Below, piece by piece: positions 1 through 13,043 of a stretch of 64,000 nucleotides of DNA. How positions within the stretch are numbered: the first letter of the stretch is position 1; each line of letters opens with the position of its first letter. A program made the position numbers and the translations under genes. Location: contig JABWDB010000008.1 in assembly GCA_019614645.1 (NCBI GenBank), positions 5,704,001 to 5,768,000 on the forward strand, written 5' to 3'. The DNA is from Stratiolaelaps scimitus. Taxonomy: Eukaryota; Arthropoda; Arachnida; Mesostigmata; Laelapidae. The notes under the pieces were generated by a model. The model was not told where the DNA came from. It did not search any database and saw only the letters and a program-made list of their open reading frames with translations.

Positions 1-763
1 ATTAGCAGCGCATATGCTTCACCTTGCTTTTGTTCTCGCTGTCTGTTGGTATCGTGGTAGTCGACGCTGGTGACGATATAGCATATACCGGCACCGCCAG
101 CGGTCGGGCAGTCAATCGGTGTATTGTGGCTACGGTGAAACCGCACTAGCGACGACCGTTGCAACACTACATTGGCTGGGGTGCTGATTCTCCGGCGGGG
201 TAGGGACGTACGCGGCTCGGACGGCCGATGCAGCGGTGCAGATGTTTTGTTGGCGTTCGTGTGTCAAGGAAACCGAGGCCCAGCGGCATCGGCTGCAGGC
301 CGCATCACAGCTGAGAGCTAGCCAGCCAGCCAGCCAGCCGCATGGTCAGCCCCCCAGCGTATTCGGCCCGGAGGTATCTAGTACGGTGTACTATGACTAC
401 TACGACCACTACTACAGCCACTGTCGAAGTCACACCTCCACCCAGCAAAGCGCGACAACCCCAACAATAGACGCAACGATGGGGCGAGCAACGCATGCAG
501 CCCGCCAAATGGCACCCACAAACACAAGCGCGCCGCGTTCTGACCCCCACGCGCGCTTCGACTCATTTGTGTCCGCGTGTGTGTGCCTGTGTGTACCACG
601 ACCAGCACCGCCCATCTCCCTCCCGTTCTAGCGTTACCTCCACCGCCTTCACCGTCGCATTAGCCTCCGTCCGTTCGTGCCTATACTAGACGATCCGGCC
701 ACACAGGACAACACGATCTGATCTTGGCGATTGCGGCGATGCTGATCGCGGTTGCTACTGCTG

Positions 764-781
764 CTGCTGCAGCTGCAGCAG
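764..781. repeat. CTG/CAG palindrome
   Basis: An exact 18-bp palindrome with an AGCT centre sits at the junction of a CTG run and a CAG run. Confidence 0.8.
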
Positions 782-944
782 TAGTTTGTTATGCTTGGTC
801 ACAGCTGATGCTACCGCTGGCATCTATCCAGAGCACTCTATACGGGTAGGTCTGACGCTGCTAGTCATTCGCTACCACACTGCTCTGATCGTTGTCAATC
901 CGCCGACCCCGGCGCCAGCTCTGGACGCCGACGCTTAGTCAGTG

Positions 945-1064
945 CAGCAGCAGCAGCAGCAGCAACAGTTGGTTAGTGCTTCCCACGCCGCAACGGGCCG
1001 CACCGCTCTACCTCGGCTGTTAGCGTTGTTGTTGTTGTTGCTGTGGCTGCTGCTGCTGCTGCTG
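945..1064. repeat. CAG run and TTG/CTG run
   Basis: Six CAG units (945-962) are followed by GC-rich sequence and a TTG/CTG tract (1025-1064). Confidence 0.9.
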
Positions 1065-2460
1065 TCGTTGGCGCCATTCGCTGGATCGTTGTCGTCAACC
1101 GCTGTTCTGTTGTTGTGTTTCCTGCCGTCACCCGAGTGAGCTAGCTAGCCGCTCGCTCGCTCGTCCGCCCGCTCGCCCGCCCCACAAAGAAGATTACATG
1201 GCTCGGGGCGGTTACATGGCATGGCAAATATTCATGCCCTTACGTGTGTATGTGTGCCTGTCTGTGACTGTTGACGACTGCTGCGTCGCCTGGTCACCGC
1301 TTGCTCATGGATGTATGGATGACATCTGATGTTGCTACGGCTGCTGCTGCTGTTGGTGCTGACGTGCTGCCTGTAGCGCTGCGAGCCAGCTTCGGCATGG
1401 ACACAGTCTTCTAGTTCCTAATAGTCATCGTCAGTCTTTGCTTGTTGATCGGTCAGTTGGTGGGTCGGTCGATCTACCGCTCGATCGATCGATTGATCGA
1501 AGCAGAATGTTCGCCCGGCAGAGAGGCAACGTCATTGGCAAAGGACCTGCTGGTGTGTCCATGTGCAGCTCGTATGCGTCCATGGTGACTCGGTCATTTG
1601 CTCTGCAGATATAATGGTAAAATTAAGTGGTGAAGTCATTTTGGGGAATGTATTATATGATAGCTATGTATATATGCATCTCGTAATAATGGGATAACCA
1701 AAAAATTCAGCAGGCTTTAGACAAACTGTCGACATGGAGTCGCAGAAAGTCAGTGTACATCTACCCGCGTAGAAAGCTGCATCTGCGAGGTTGATAGGTG
1801 CCTATGTACATATATGCGTTTTGTATGCATTTAGCAAAATTTCGTGTATCAGGACCATGTCAGTTTTCTCTGTTGATTCCAATGACTCCACTCTTTGGAT
1901 GTTCTTCGGTCAATGCATTTAAGTTCCAACCAAGTTTCAACTTTCAGGTTTCAACAACCCTACAACACTGACCTCCCATTGTTTCGCCGTTGTTTGTCCT
2001 GCTATGGCCTAAGAGTTTCACCTGAAATGGACTGACTGTCAGCCAACACTTAACGTCCACGGTAGTGCATTTTCATTGCCTCGTAAACGGATCCCCAGGT
2101 GTAAATTTGCAACGGTGTGTATAGGAACCCGTACACCTACGTGTCTCTTCCAATTGCAAAACGCACGCGAATACACCACACCACCGGGGTCGACGACTCG
2201 AAGAGTTTTATCTGTCTCACATCAAAACGAATGGCCACAACAGCTCAGTTCAATTCAGTGTTCCTTACAGTGTTTGTCATTGTGTCGAGAGACGAGGAGG
2301 AAAATGATGTCGTCAAGACCCTGGCACAGATTTTACGTTTATTGTTACTAACTGCTGCTATCCCTGCAGCTGAGATACGTCATTCAAACAATTTGCAAAT
2401 TTTCTCCGCGTGGGACCTTCTTCCTCGATGATTGTCGCCTTTTTTTCTACACACAAAACA

Positions 2461-5400
2461 CCAGTTCAACAGACCTGACACTTCGACTTTGCCCTGACCC
2501 TCAACATGCTGCCCTGTGATCTCCAGCGTCGCTTGCCACCTCTACCCGTTCCCGTATCGTTGTGAGTCCCTCCAGCCGCATGATCATGGATAACAGCAGC
2601 AGCAGCAGCCTCCAGCAGCAGCAGCTCATGTGGCAATAAAGGCCACATTTATACAGGCACATAACACCAGTGGTTGCTGCTGCTGCCGCATGCGATGCCG
2701 GTCGCGCTGTTGCGGGTGGCGTGCGCGGCCCTTCGAGGCATCGCCCACCCGTTCCGGCTCGGGCTATGTCGTCCCGAAGCGCCGTATCGCGAAATCGCCA
2801 TCATTGCCCGCCGCAACAGTGGCATTTCCGCTGGAATCGATCTATCGATCTATGAGAACCATCCGAGGAAGGCAGCCCCCTCGCAGCCGCCGCTTGTTAG
2901 CTCTCATCAAGCGATTGCCGTCTGGCGCAGCACCGCGCCACGCCAAGCTAGCCCATGTACGTATAATCATAGTAAATAGTTGCGCCATACGAGCAAACCT
3001 CAAGGAACAAAGTGAAGGACGGCAGAAACGCGTCCGCTCTCTGATGAAAGCCAAACAGACCATGCAGCCAATCCACATATACACACGATCTCAGGAACAT
3101 GGGGGGAAGGAGGGGGATTGCTTGATTGCTCGCGAAGCAGAGTCGGTCGGCCAGCTTCGGCCGGACGATGTAACCGCAGGGAGATCCTGGAGAAATGAGA
3201 TGCTACAGAGAACCGCGATAGGTGGCATGGGAGAGGACCGTAATCGATTTGCTGTGTAAAAGCAATCGGCGAGCCGTCAGCGTCGGTGCGTGCGTATGAC
3301 ACGATGTGGGCAGCCAGTCACCGAGGAGCTCTGGAGCCGATAGAGTGACTATCAGAAGCCGAAACTTCTCAGATCTTAGGACGTCTGCTTTGCTATTATA
3401 ACTCGGGCTGTAGTCGCTCGCACGTTGTCGGCAACAGACGAACACAGAGGTTTGCAGACAGCAGATGCACGAGCGTTCATCCTTCACCAGAGTGCTACCG
3501 AAGCAAGAAAAAATCATCTCTGGACGAAGACAACAAGTCCGCAGTTTTGATACCAGTGGTGCTGCTGCTATTGCTGCCACCGCTTGCCGCTACCACCGCA
3601 CCATCCGCATCGTATTGCTGCCCATCGAGGCGTCGTACTGCTGAGCCAACTGGCGACCATACTAAGGCCGGAATCGAATCGGGTCGCATCGTGCTACCGG
3701 CGAGAAAAGTCAAGAAGATTATTCCTCGGAGAGAATCACAGCACTCGTCGATCCAATCGCATTGAACAGCATGTAGGTACTGTAGCATGATATGACTAAT
3801 CTGTCCATTCGGCGAGCAGTAGCGGAATCTAGCAACGTGGCCGTTGTTACTCCGACAATTGGCGCACGTATACAGATTATTGTTGTATATCGATGAAAGG
3901 TGAACATCGTTTAGCAGTGACATTGATTGTAACAGGATGACTTTAGAAGACGTGACATGAACAGCCAACAAAAAAAACAAACAAAAAATAACAACCAGCT
4001 GAAATATATAGGCTAACTCACCGGCGTAGTGCTGCTGCGGGGCCGGTGGGGATCTGTGCAAATCGATCTATGATGGACAGGTATTTCGTTTCCATTTTCA
4101 GAGTCATATCATGTTGCAAAAACCCTCTACAACATGCTTGTGTTCGGCGAGTGTTTAGGTCTACCCGCGTTTGGTGGCTAAGGGTGGTGAGCACTAACAC
4201 TATGGCTATAATGACCATGAACTAGCTGATAATGTATCATTTGACTATAAACACATAGTTGTTTGATTTTGTCTAGATGGATAACTTGATTAGAAGATAG
4301 ACAATTAATGAGGAGAATAAATAAAATGAAAGAGCTCGTCTGGACAACTTCGGCTACAAAAAGGGCGAAAGCGCCTTAAATTTGTCCAGTGATAAATAGT
4401 GTATTGAATCCTAGGTTAGGTTTGAAGACAACCTGTTACCACTGGCAGGTCGGATGTCAATGTTGTGACCAACTAACGGCAATCAACAACAACGCGTCCA
4501 AGCTAATCTTCATATTTCATCTCTACGCGCCTTGTTTGTCAATGGCTACAACAGGACACATATGCTACAAGCTTGAGAGCCAACAAACGTCAGCAAGAAA
4601 TGACCAATTTGATTGAAGATAAATGACCCGCCAAGTGGCGGTCGCGACCTTCTGTCGCTTTCACATTTGCGCCGAATTTTTGAATGGATTGGCCCACATG
4701 ATTGCAATGCAATACCGGACATTACTCACATACACACGGATAATATCTCGTCTCCGTTGTTTGCTGATAACGTTTCGGTATAACGATGGCCAGCCGAAAA
4801 CTGGCACACCAAGTGTAAAACAATGCTCCAACTTTCACCTGCAGATACATGCCATCAAATGAGTCGTTTGATGAAAATCAAGCTAACATCTTGATATAAC
4901 TAACCCCTCGGTGTTGGGTTGTTTGCATTCGGCGGGCACGTCAGCCGTTCGGCTAAAAACGCCGCTCGGAAAATGTCTTCCGTCGACGGCGCGTGTTCCA
5001 CATATAGTCGAGCCATCGTGCAAGCATCTGGAATAGCTTACGGGTTGGGAAAATCCAACATGCAATCATATCGTTCTCCACCCTACCCTTCTGGCCAAAG
5101 GCTGATTTTGTCTATGTCAGACAAATAATACTTGATTGTTGATGGGTATTGAGCGAACGATAGATAGCTACGCTCATTGAAAAACAAACACTAGATGAGA
5201 GTACCAACGATATCCGACTGTATAGCACCTCACATTATCTTTGTCTAGGGGTTGAGGAAACTTGACTCGTAAAAACAAACCAGCACCAACACCACCATCA
5301 GCGCAATGAAGAGAACATCTCGCATTATAAATGACAGGTTTCGAGGCCCAACGATTCAGACGGCATTAAGATGCTTTCAGATATGAAGCTTCACGTAACT

Positions 5401-7512
5401 TCCATGTCGCGTGTTATACGTAAGTTTTTCTTGTATGTGTAAAGGTGCACTCATTTGTGTTTACATCTGGATACGGGAGAGAGAAGAGTAAAGCGGGGCC
5501 AATGAGCTGGACGGCTGGTTCGAGTTCCGTTCGAGCTTCCTCATCACGGTGGTCGGTAGCTTTTCGACTACTCCACTTACCCTATCCCAGCTCCCCCTCG
5601 TCGATATTCAATGTTACCAAGGAGATCCAGAGGCGATAGGTTGTCCATGATGATGGTGGTGACTAGTAGTGATTCCTCGGGATCAACCAGTGACCGGCTG
5701 ATCGCAACGGGATATTCGTGTGTGCAGTTCGCTCCGTGGCTTCGTCAACAGTCTAACGGATTCTGCAGCGGCTGCTCGAGTGATTCTGGCGAGCGGCCGG
5801 TACGAACGCACAGAAACCGTCAATATTTCGTCTTCAAAGGCTCCGGGTCACAAGCGGGTCCGGATCCGCCGATAACAGCACTGCTGGATCATTGACACGG
5901 CCGTCGCCGTTTCTGTTTCGGCCGAGACCACCAGAAGAGCGCCGGAGCACCTCACAGCTACCACAGAGATGCATGGTATCGCACACGCACACCATGAATA
6001 CATATCGCAGAGACGCTCACGTGCTGCAGACACGGATACACTAAAGCCCTCGGCATGTTCGTGGTGCAGGCGGCAGTATCGTGATTTCTATTCCTCTATC
6101 CTGCGCCATCACCGCCTCGTGGGATCGATCTCCTCACGTTGGTACGAGGATTAGCAGCGAGATGGATACGATTAGGTGGTCGGCTGGCAAGGCGAAGTCA
6201 GTCAGCCATTATATCGAAATCGACACGAAGCAAAAGGATAGAGCGCCGAGCGTCGCATGCCCCCCTCTGCCCCACCAATACCGCGATAAGCGATACAGCA
6301 TCGCTGAGGCCAAGTGTCACCCAAGTAATTCCCTGTTCCCGTCCATAGTGTCGATACGCGTTTATCTCGTGCTGGTTTTGCTACGTGAAAATGCCATGCA
6401 ATCATGTCCACTGCTCGTGGTCGATGATTCCCAAATGTATCGAAATAAAGACATACGTATGTGTTTGGCTGCTATATGTGTGTATTCATTTGAAGGCCAA
6501 TGCAATCATCACCAGTGCGTGAAGAACGGCGTAACACGGTAATGCTAGTGTTGTGGGCATCGTTTGGCTTGTGTCAATAGCTCTCGCTACTGTATCAGTG
6601 CAGAGATCCTGATGTTTCCGCATTTGCCGCCACTGCCGCCGCCGCCATAGTTGGAGTCTCCTGACAAGAAACAAACTCTGTGAAGGGACCCTAAATGAAA
6701 CTAGCATGGACCCTCGGAGCGGAGGCTGAAAGGCAATCTCGCACACATTGACACTGTTTAACATTCGATAACATGTGACCGTTATGCATGCGGACGACGT
6801 TGTACAGCGGCGTAGCGACGACAGACGCATAATGGGAAACAGGCAAAAAACAGTAGAAAAAACAACCTCCGCGTATCCTCTTCATCTGCTGCTTCTTCGC
6901 GCTGTTTTCGTTTGCCTGAGTAGCAGTTCACAAATTCGAGCAGATGCATCCGGTAGTGGATTCTGGATGAACGCGGTTACTACACACATCCATCCATCTA
7001 TCGATTCATATGTACCAATGGGTCTGCTGGTCCGCCGACAGACATAGGTTTTAGCTGCCCTTGAGCCTACAGGTCCCCGTTACCACTGGGATTGTCCGAC
7101 AGAGGACAGACAGGCAACCTGCGAGGCATGGCGTTGTGAGTCACGAAACGATATATGCCACACAGGTGTGGGTAGGCGGCTGTTCTTGTCGCTGTGGTCG
7201 TGTGTCAGGCTTCTATTGAGGACTTGTCACCTTATCCAGAGGACTCTCTACAGCCAACGCTCACCGACGTTAAACGCCAAAGATTTGGTCGGACCGAATC
7301 CGCACGTCTAGGTCGCATTTACAAGCGGTACATGTATGTTTGCAGCCAATGCTCTTACCCTGTGTTTATCTCGGTCTCATTGGCCATGTTTGACCACCGG
7401 GACGCCATTGACCATCGACTCGACACAAACCAGAAACTGCCTCTTCAACGCACGGTGGAGCACCGTGCAAGTAGAAAGATCTCCTGAGTTAGCATACGGC
7501 AGACCAGCAGTC
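2461..7512. other. no recognisable gene
   Basis: A plus-strand frame of 209 codons (2630-3259) starts with a GTG and encodes a basic, Cys-rich then Arg-rich peptide without a visible domain. The minus frame at 3495-4061 (188 codons) is likewise unconvincing. From 3.9 to 5.4 kb the DNA is AT-richer and featureless. From 5.4 to 7.5 kb only short overlapping frames are seen. Confidence 0.6.
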
Positions 7513-7560
7513 CTGCCCCTCTCGGGTCCGTATCTGCTGGTACGGACCCGAGAGGGGCAG
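7513..7560. repeat. perfect 20-bp hairpin
   Basis: Arms 7513-7532 and 7541-7560 are exact reverse complements around an 8-base loop (TCTGCTGG). The loop's CTGCTGG is also complementary to CCAGCAG just upstream (7504-7510), which gives an alternative pairing. The stem is GC-rich. It lacks the bulges and the lower stem usual in microRNA precursors. Confidence 0.92.
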
Positions 7561-9180
7561 ATCCAGGCATATACACGAAGCACACAGAGATGGGAAGCAC
7601 GACGGATCATCAAAAGGAAGGGGCAGCCTGCTGCTGATGGTGACGGTGCTTCTCTGTCAATGACAGTTGCTGTGGTGGCGATGATCGGTAGTCCGGAGGC
7701 TTGGGCTACGCTCGAACGATGCATCAATCGATACAGCTTGCGGGCACTCCAACCTTCGACGGGAGTGAAGGCGCACGGAGGTCGTGAGATGAGGTCCAAA
7801 ATGTCAAAACGCTCATGGTGCTGCTGCTGCTGCACCGCCTGGGGTCACGGAGTTTTCGCTCTCTTGCTCTCTCTCTCATTCTTTCATGTGTCTTGTACCG
7901 CTTGAGTATTGCTGCCGCCGGTGCTACAGTGCGGTGCCACAGCCTCCGACATCGTGTTGGCGACTTTGCGGACACGCAGCTCAGCGTAGAAAAATCGCCA
8001 CCGCAGCCTCCGATGCGAAGCAAACCTCTATCCCCATCGCGGCGACGGGGTGCTTGGTGACCGCGTATCGCATGGCCGGCGTCCGCGCGCTATTTGTGGC
8101 CTATCTGCTATGCGTTTTCGACAACAACAACAAAAAAAGCAGCAGAAGAAGAGACCGAGGTACAGACAGTTCCTGCTTCTGAACAGTTGGTCTTCTTCGC
8201 TTACTTCTACTGCTTTTGTTATGCCTACGGCCGTTATTGTCGTTGCTGTTGTTGTTGTTGCCGGCAATGCTGTCTGTTGGTGGTGAGTCAACCGCTTGAT
8301 CGTGGGAGGAGGGGCAGAGGGGTAGAGGTTTCGACGATACCGAACAGTTGACCCCACCGGAGACAGTGGCCGTGGCGGCGGCGGCGGCGGCGGCAGCTAC
8401 CATGAGGGGAACTGTCGAGACACGGATGTACCCGATCGACGCACTTGATGGAGATGCGCGCTGCCACTGTACACGCGCGGCTCTATGTGTGCGTATGTGT
8501 TCGCCATCAGTAGGAGGAGAAATCAAAGGCGACTGAAGACGAGCACGAGCAGCGGTAGAAATCACCAGCAGCGGCTGAAGCGGCGGCACTCCGCCGATGT
8601 CACCTGATGGAGGAGACAGGGATGAGAAGAGAGAGAGAGAGAAGAGAGAAAGAGACCACGACTACTGTTGAGAACAAACTGCTACCTCTGCGTCAGATAG
8701 CCGCCGCTAGGCGGCCAGCCGAATGACTCAGAAAACGCCAATGCACGTGGCAACTGCACACCCTTGGCGGAAATACTCGTCGTACGTGGTGAGGGCAACA
8801 ACGAATGATCAAGCCATCATCTATCCATCTTCAACTATGTCTGGTAACTCCACGTAAAATCCCTCGTCTTCTTAAGGCAATCATAAATTGAAACAGTGCT
8901 GGTTAACCCGCGGTGAGGGTGGAAAGGGTTCAAGTTAATTCTGTATGAAGGCAACCGGTTGACAGTTGCTGTGGCCAGCAGAGCCGTCTGAGCCAATTAC
9001 ACGTATGTCGGGTTTGTCCGCTAATTGCCCACTGCTGTGATTTCTTCACTTTCGCAAGCCATCGCGCGCGTTGGCCGATGCGTGATGGTGGCTGACCAGT
9101 GGCTAAAGGGACTGCGAAGGAGCGATTCTGTGTGTTCCAATGTTCTGTAGCCGAGTACCTTAGCCGCCTACGACTACTTT

Positions 9181-9235
9181 GACCAATTGATCACCGTATG
9201 CTCAACGTCGTTGAGCATACGGTGGTCAATTGGTC
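9181..9235. repeat. 55-bp near-perfect palindrome
   Basis: Two 27-base arms (9181-9207 and 9209-9235) surround a single T. Twenty-six of 27 positions are complementary, and the remaining one (T at 9191) forms a G-T pair. With effectively no spacer it can extrude as a cruciform. A 7-bp hairpin (GGCGGGA with TCCCGCC) follows within 30 bases. It is not followed by a T run and sits in no gene I can recognise. Confidence 0.92.
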
Positions 9236-9858
9236 GGTACGCGGCGGGACTGGTTTCCCGCCCGGCTTGGATACCAGGACCAGGTGCGTGCGTTTCCATG
9301 CGGCTGGATATATCCCTTCCCGCAAGATGTTGCCCGCTAGTCTCTGATGCCAGACGTGCTACCGCAGTCCTGACCTCTAGGTCGAAATGTTTACCTGTTC
9401 CCACCTTGTTGTTCCTTCAACGAGTCCTTCTCAATGTCTCGTCGTTAATACGATTCGTCGGTTTGACTTAGAGGTCTCTTCTATTCTCTAGTGGTACTCC
9501 CCGTCTCCCCCCCTAAATCTCTCCACCAACACGTTCGTCGCCAGCGAACATCGCCAGCTATTAGCCAGGAGTGGATATCATAGTCATTAAGCTCGTCGAA
9601 CGAAGCACACCAACCGAATTACCTTCCTGTAGCCAAATGAAGCCAATGAACGACAGACGACACTACACGGATTTGAGTTCGCTTGCCAGCCGCTGTTACG
9701 GCTTCGGCCATTGCTGTCTCTGTCCTCCCCCGACTCCTGGTGATATTCGCAATCTGCGAACCCCTACACATTGATGCCGTAGATACACAGACACGGGACC
9801 GGTAAGAGACGACGCGCAGAGATTATCTCCGTTCATTCCTGCTGCTGCTGTCGCTGTT

Positions 9859-9859
<1 letters not shown>

Positions 9860-9888
<29 letters not shown>
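9860..9888. repeat. (CCG)n microsatellite
   Basis: About nine to ten CCG units. Other CCG/CGG runs are at 8373-8394, 31210-31260, 31901-31925, 32708-32730, 48396-48446, 54236-54252 and 61756-61790. Confidence 0.93.
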
Positions 9889-9890
<2 letters not shown>

Positions 9891-11231
9891 TACTTCTGCG
9901 TACTTTGCTGTTCGAGCAGTGCCTTTGTCGCCACGGCTGTGGCGTCCCTTCACCATTCAATTTATGACTTTTTATCAATTTTACATCCCGCTGCGGTATT
10001 GAGGCTCGCTCGGCTCGATAACGCAGGCAGGGATAGCGGGTCGAGGCAGCGCCTCGTCCCTGCCGTCTCAATGCTTCGATTTCGACTTCGATTTCTGCCT
10101 TGTCGCCCGTCTGGGACCGTGTTGCCAGCCATGCTTCAGCACGATCGGGCGCTTAGGCAGTGCCCGATATCGTCTCGATTCGACGCTTTTGCCCGTCTCT
10201 CGTCCAGGTTGTTACGAATTACGAGGTACTCACGGGAGACCTGCGACAGTAGCGATACGACACACCGTAGAACGTGACAGAAGCAACTCTCGCTGTGAAG
10301 AAAAGGCAACGAGATGAATACACGCGCTGTGGCCGTTGCAAACCGCTGTGGTACTCAGTAGGCGAGGGTGAAGAGTCAGAATGAAACAGCCAAGAAAACA
10401 CGTTGCTTACGTTTTGTTTAGATGAGAGCTCTGTATGAAGGGCAATTGATTGCGATAAAACGATGATGAAAATTGTGCAGATTAGTATTTGTCTATGGGA
10501 TTATACTGATACTAGCAGTAGCGAGATGGCTTTTGTATGCGAGGTGTTGATGACGGAACCTGTGAAGCGTTGATTGTGCCAATATCAGGTGAACGTTTAC
10601 TGCCTTCTAAGGCATTACTATTATAATTATTATGCTGAGATTCGATTACGTAATTGGCAAGCGTGACTACGTTCAATCTAATCGATGCATAAACGTGACA
10701 ACAATAACTAGGAATCTTCGAAGCGTCTACACTGAGGATTCACCTACAGATCGTAGATCTGTTGTCCATATGTTATGTCATCGACATTTTAGATCCATTG
10801 TGACAGACTCGCTGTGCATGTGAGAAGCTAGGAATCAAGTGCTATCGAGAAAGTTTGCTGGAGGTCTTTTTGATCAGGCGGTTGAAGGAAAATAAGATAT
10901 CTCTTTCCTTTTGACAACCTTTTGCCAAAACATAATCATCGTTCCATTTCCCGCCGCCGCCGCCCCCCTTCCAGTAGTGAATCCGCGTTTTCTTCTGGCT
11001 TTTCTCAACACGAGAAAGACGAGATTGCCTTCGGCCGAACCATTATCTCTCTCTCTCTATCTCTCTCTGTCTTTCCTTAGCAATCGCTTTCAACCGAGAT
11101 TTTCTGGGGGGTGCGTATCGTTGCGGAAACTCTTCTCATTCTCCGACCAGTCGGGAGTTCTCCACCAATCCAAAAATATCTGTGATAAGATCATAATTCA
11201 ACTAAAACCTGTTAGCTAGTTAATTCGATTG

Positions 11232-11325
11232 GTACTCCTTTTTATTCAAAGGGATATGTCACTTCACAGGGCTCGAACCTGAGGCCTCCGGCTTTCTACA
11301 TCCAAAGATTTAACCGTGCGACACT
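11232..11325 (-). mobile_element. tRNA-like remnant (SINE head or tRNA pseudogene)
   Basis: Read on the minus strand, this segment has an A-box-like stretch (GTGTCGCACGGTTAAATC) and a good B box (GGTTCGAGCCC, around 11265-11278) at roughly tRNA spacing. A short outer pairing, TTCAC with GTGAA, resembles a decayed acceptor stem, and four of five T-stem pairs hold. The anticodon region no longer pairs properly, so it is not a working tRNA. A short A-rich stretch (GAATAAAAAGG) follows on the 3' side, as expected of a tRNA-derived SINE. I see no second copy and no target-site duplication, so a lone tRNA pseudogene is equally possible. Confidence 0.5.
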
Positions 11326-12401
11326 GCGTGAACAAGCTCTTTCGTTTATATTTAAATTTCATTATATTTACAGATGTAAGACACCGGGGACACACATGTT
11401 TACTCTACAGCCACGTAACCAGAACAACAGACAGAATAGCGTCGATGAATGACGTGGTACATATATATATATATTTATACCTTATTTTATTGACCTATAT
11501 TGAGTTCTGACAAACACATACAGCACACGGAACCTAAACCGCACCACTAATTGTACCACGGCAATGAGCTGGAGCACAATCGAGTCCTTGGACTCTCATG
11601 AGCTTCCTATGCTGCAAATATATGCGAACAGCTCTTGTGCTTCGCATTCAACTGTGTAGCCTTAAAGAATTCTGTGGAGTGAAGCTGACCGTAATAATCG
11701 CATACAAAGCAGATGTGTCTATTTCAACGAAACAATCCACATGTTGTGTGTAGCTGATATGTGGCAAATCTGCTCGATACTGCTGCTATTTTGCCGTTGT
11801 CCCCTCTAAGACACAACCGTGCTAACGGATCTCGACTCGTCGGTGGTCGTCCTGCACAGGGACACATCACTATACCATTTCCATGTCGTTCTCTACACTT
11901 CAGGGCCGATCTAGTCAACGACATCGCGTAACATATTGTCCCGCCTTATTTAGCCGACTTTGTCAATGGGCGAAACTCGCCTCTCCCGTTGCACCTTGTT
12001 CATTATCAAATGATAGCACAGCAGAGTCAGTCATAGTCAGACGCTAACGATGAATCGCCAACGGTTGGTTGTCACGATAACCACAAGGGGTGTGGAAACG
12101 GAGAGTTCGTCCATCTTGTTGCCTATTTCGTCGCATCTTTATTGTTCCTGGCCGTTTGCCTGTATCGTCTATTACGTTGTTGTCTGTCTGCAGATCAGAC
12201 TTCGGCCGCTTCGCCCGTCAGCTAGCCAATACAGCCAATGTGTGCCTGCTCGCTTCAGCGTGACGTTAAACGAGACGTGTCCGATAGAGGTGCTGAGTGA
12301 GTTAATAACTTCGAGAAGACCACGCTCGCTAAGGAGCATTGCTTGTGCGGGCCATGTCGCGATCGCCCTGGCCAACTCGGCCAGCCATCTAGCTCGAGTG
12401 T

Positions 12402-12450
12402 GGAGAGAGAGAGAGAGCGCGAGAGCGCGAGCGAGAGAGAGAGAGAGAGG
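12402..12450. repeat. (GA)n / GAGC purine-rich repeat
   Basis: GA units interrupted by GCGC steps. Similar tracts occur at 8630-8652, 23618-23634, 31325-31350, 45500-45518 and 45654-45683. The (CT)n form is at 18927-18967, 20848-20871 and 47986-48001. Confidence 0.9.
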
Positions 12451-12975
12451 ATATAGAAGAATTGGCTGAGAATCTCACTGCCGTTGCATCACCCGTTGCG
12501 TTCTCTCTCTATCTATCTGGAAATCTTTGTAACAGCTGTCGAGACCACCCAACGAACGTGAACGCCAAGCAGATGAGATATGGAGAGAAACAGTCTCAGG
12601 AAATAGAGGGGAACCATTGGAAACCTTTGGGCATGTAGCATTAAGGGCACAACAAATGGGACAAGGTTCGCTGGCATAAAGGAGAACGGAGAGGGTTCGA
12701 ATCGATTTGTGGAAGGATGAACAGGTATATGTAGCAATGGTGAATTTCACAAGTTTAGCTATTGTAGTCGTTCAGTTTCGATGGAAGTCTTAATCCGTTA
12801 CAGGTGAACCGACCTTGGCAGTATGGAAACATTTCCGCGGGACCTTTCGAAGGACGCTATTCGACAGGGGTATCAGGGGCAAGATGCAGAATCGACTAAT
12901 ATGGTACGCTTATATCTCCGTCGACGGAAGAGTTCACACCAACGCAGAACAGTTTCTATCAATGACACACATTTC

Positions 12976-13043
12976 GTAAGGTAAAGGTTTCATTGGTTTA
13001 TTAAGGGAGCTGCAATTTTACAATGCTTAAGCTCTCTTATATG
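12976..13043 (-). repeat. dispersed AATAAA-containing repeat, copy 1
   Basis: This is one of four related short segments. The shared core, read on the minus strand, is CTTAAGCATTG, then AATTGCAGCTCC, then AATAAACC. It matches copy 2 at 39 of 43 core positions by eye, and weaker similarity extends some 25 bases beyond the AATAAA to about 68 bases in all. The conserved AATAAA suggests the 3' end of a retroelement or the R region of an LTR. That interpretation is inference, because no element ends or coding parts were identified. Confidence 0.6.

Larger units (their letters stand above)
1..2460. other. no recognisable gene: GC-rich then mixed
   Basis: Positions 1-1190 are GC-rich with CTG/CAG and TTG triplets, SINE-less and without a convincing frame; the 131-codon frame at 236-631 is Gln/Ser/Pro/His-rich and unrecognised. 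From 1190 to 2460 base composition is ordinary, with a (GATC)-like stretch at 1480-1500. I see no gene here. Confidence 0.6.

Noticed and set aside
2630..3259. 209-codon plus-strand open frame
   Set aside because: It starts with GTG, shows no domain, and is Cys- and Arg-rich in a pattern set by CTG and CGN-rich DNA. Overlapping frames on the same strand are also open.
7513..9235. A CRISPR-like array suggested by several hairpins
   Set aside because: The hairpins are unrelated in sequence and there is no direct repeat with regular spacers.
12691..12704. GGTTCGAATCG resembling a tRNA B box
   Set aside because: No A box or pairing arms at tRNA distance.
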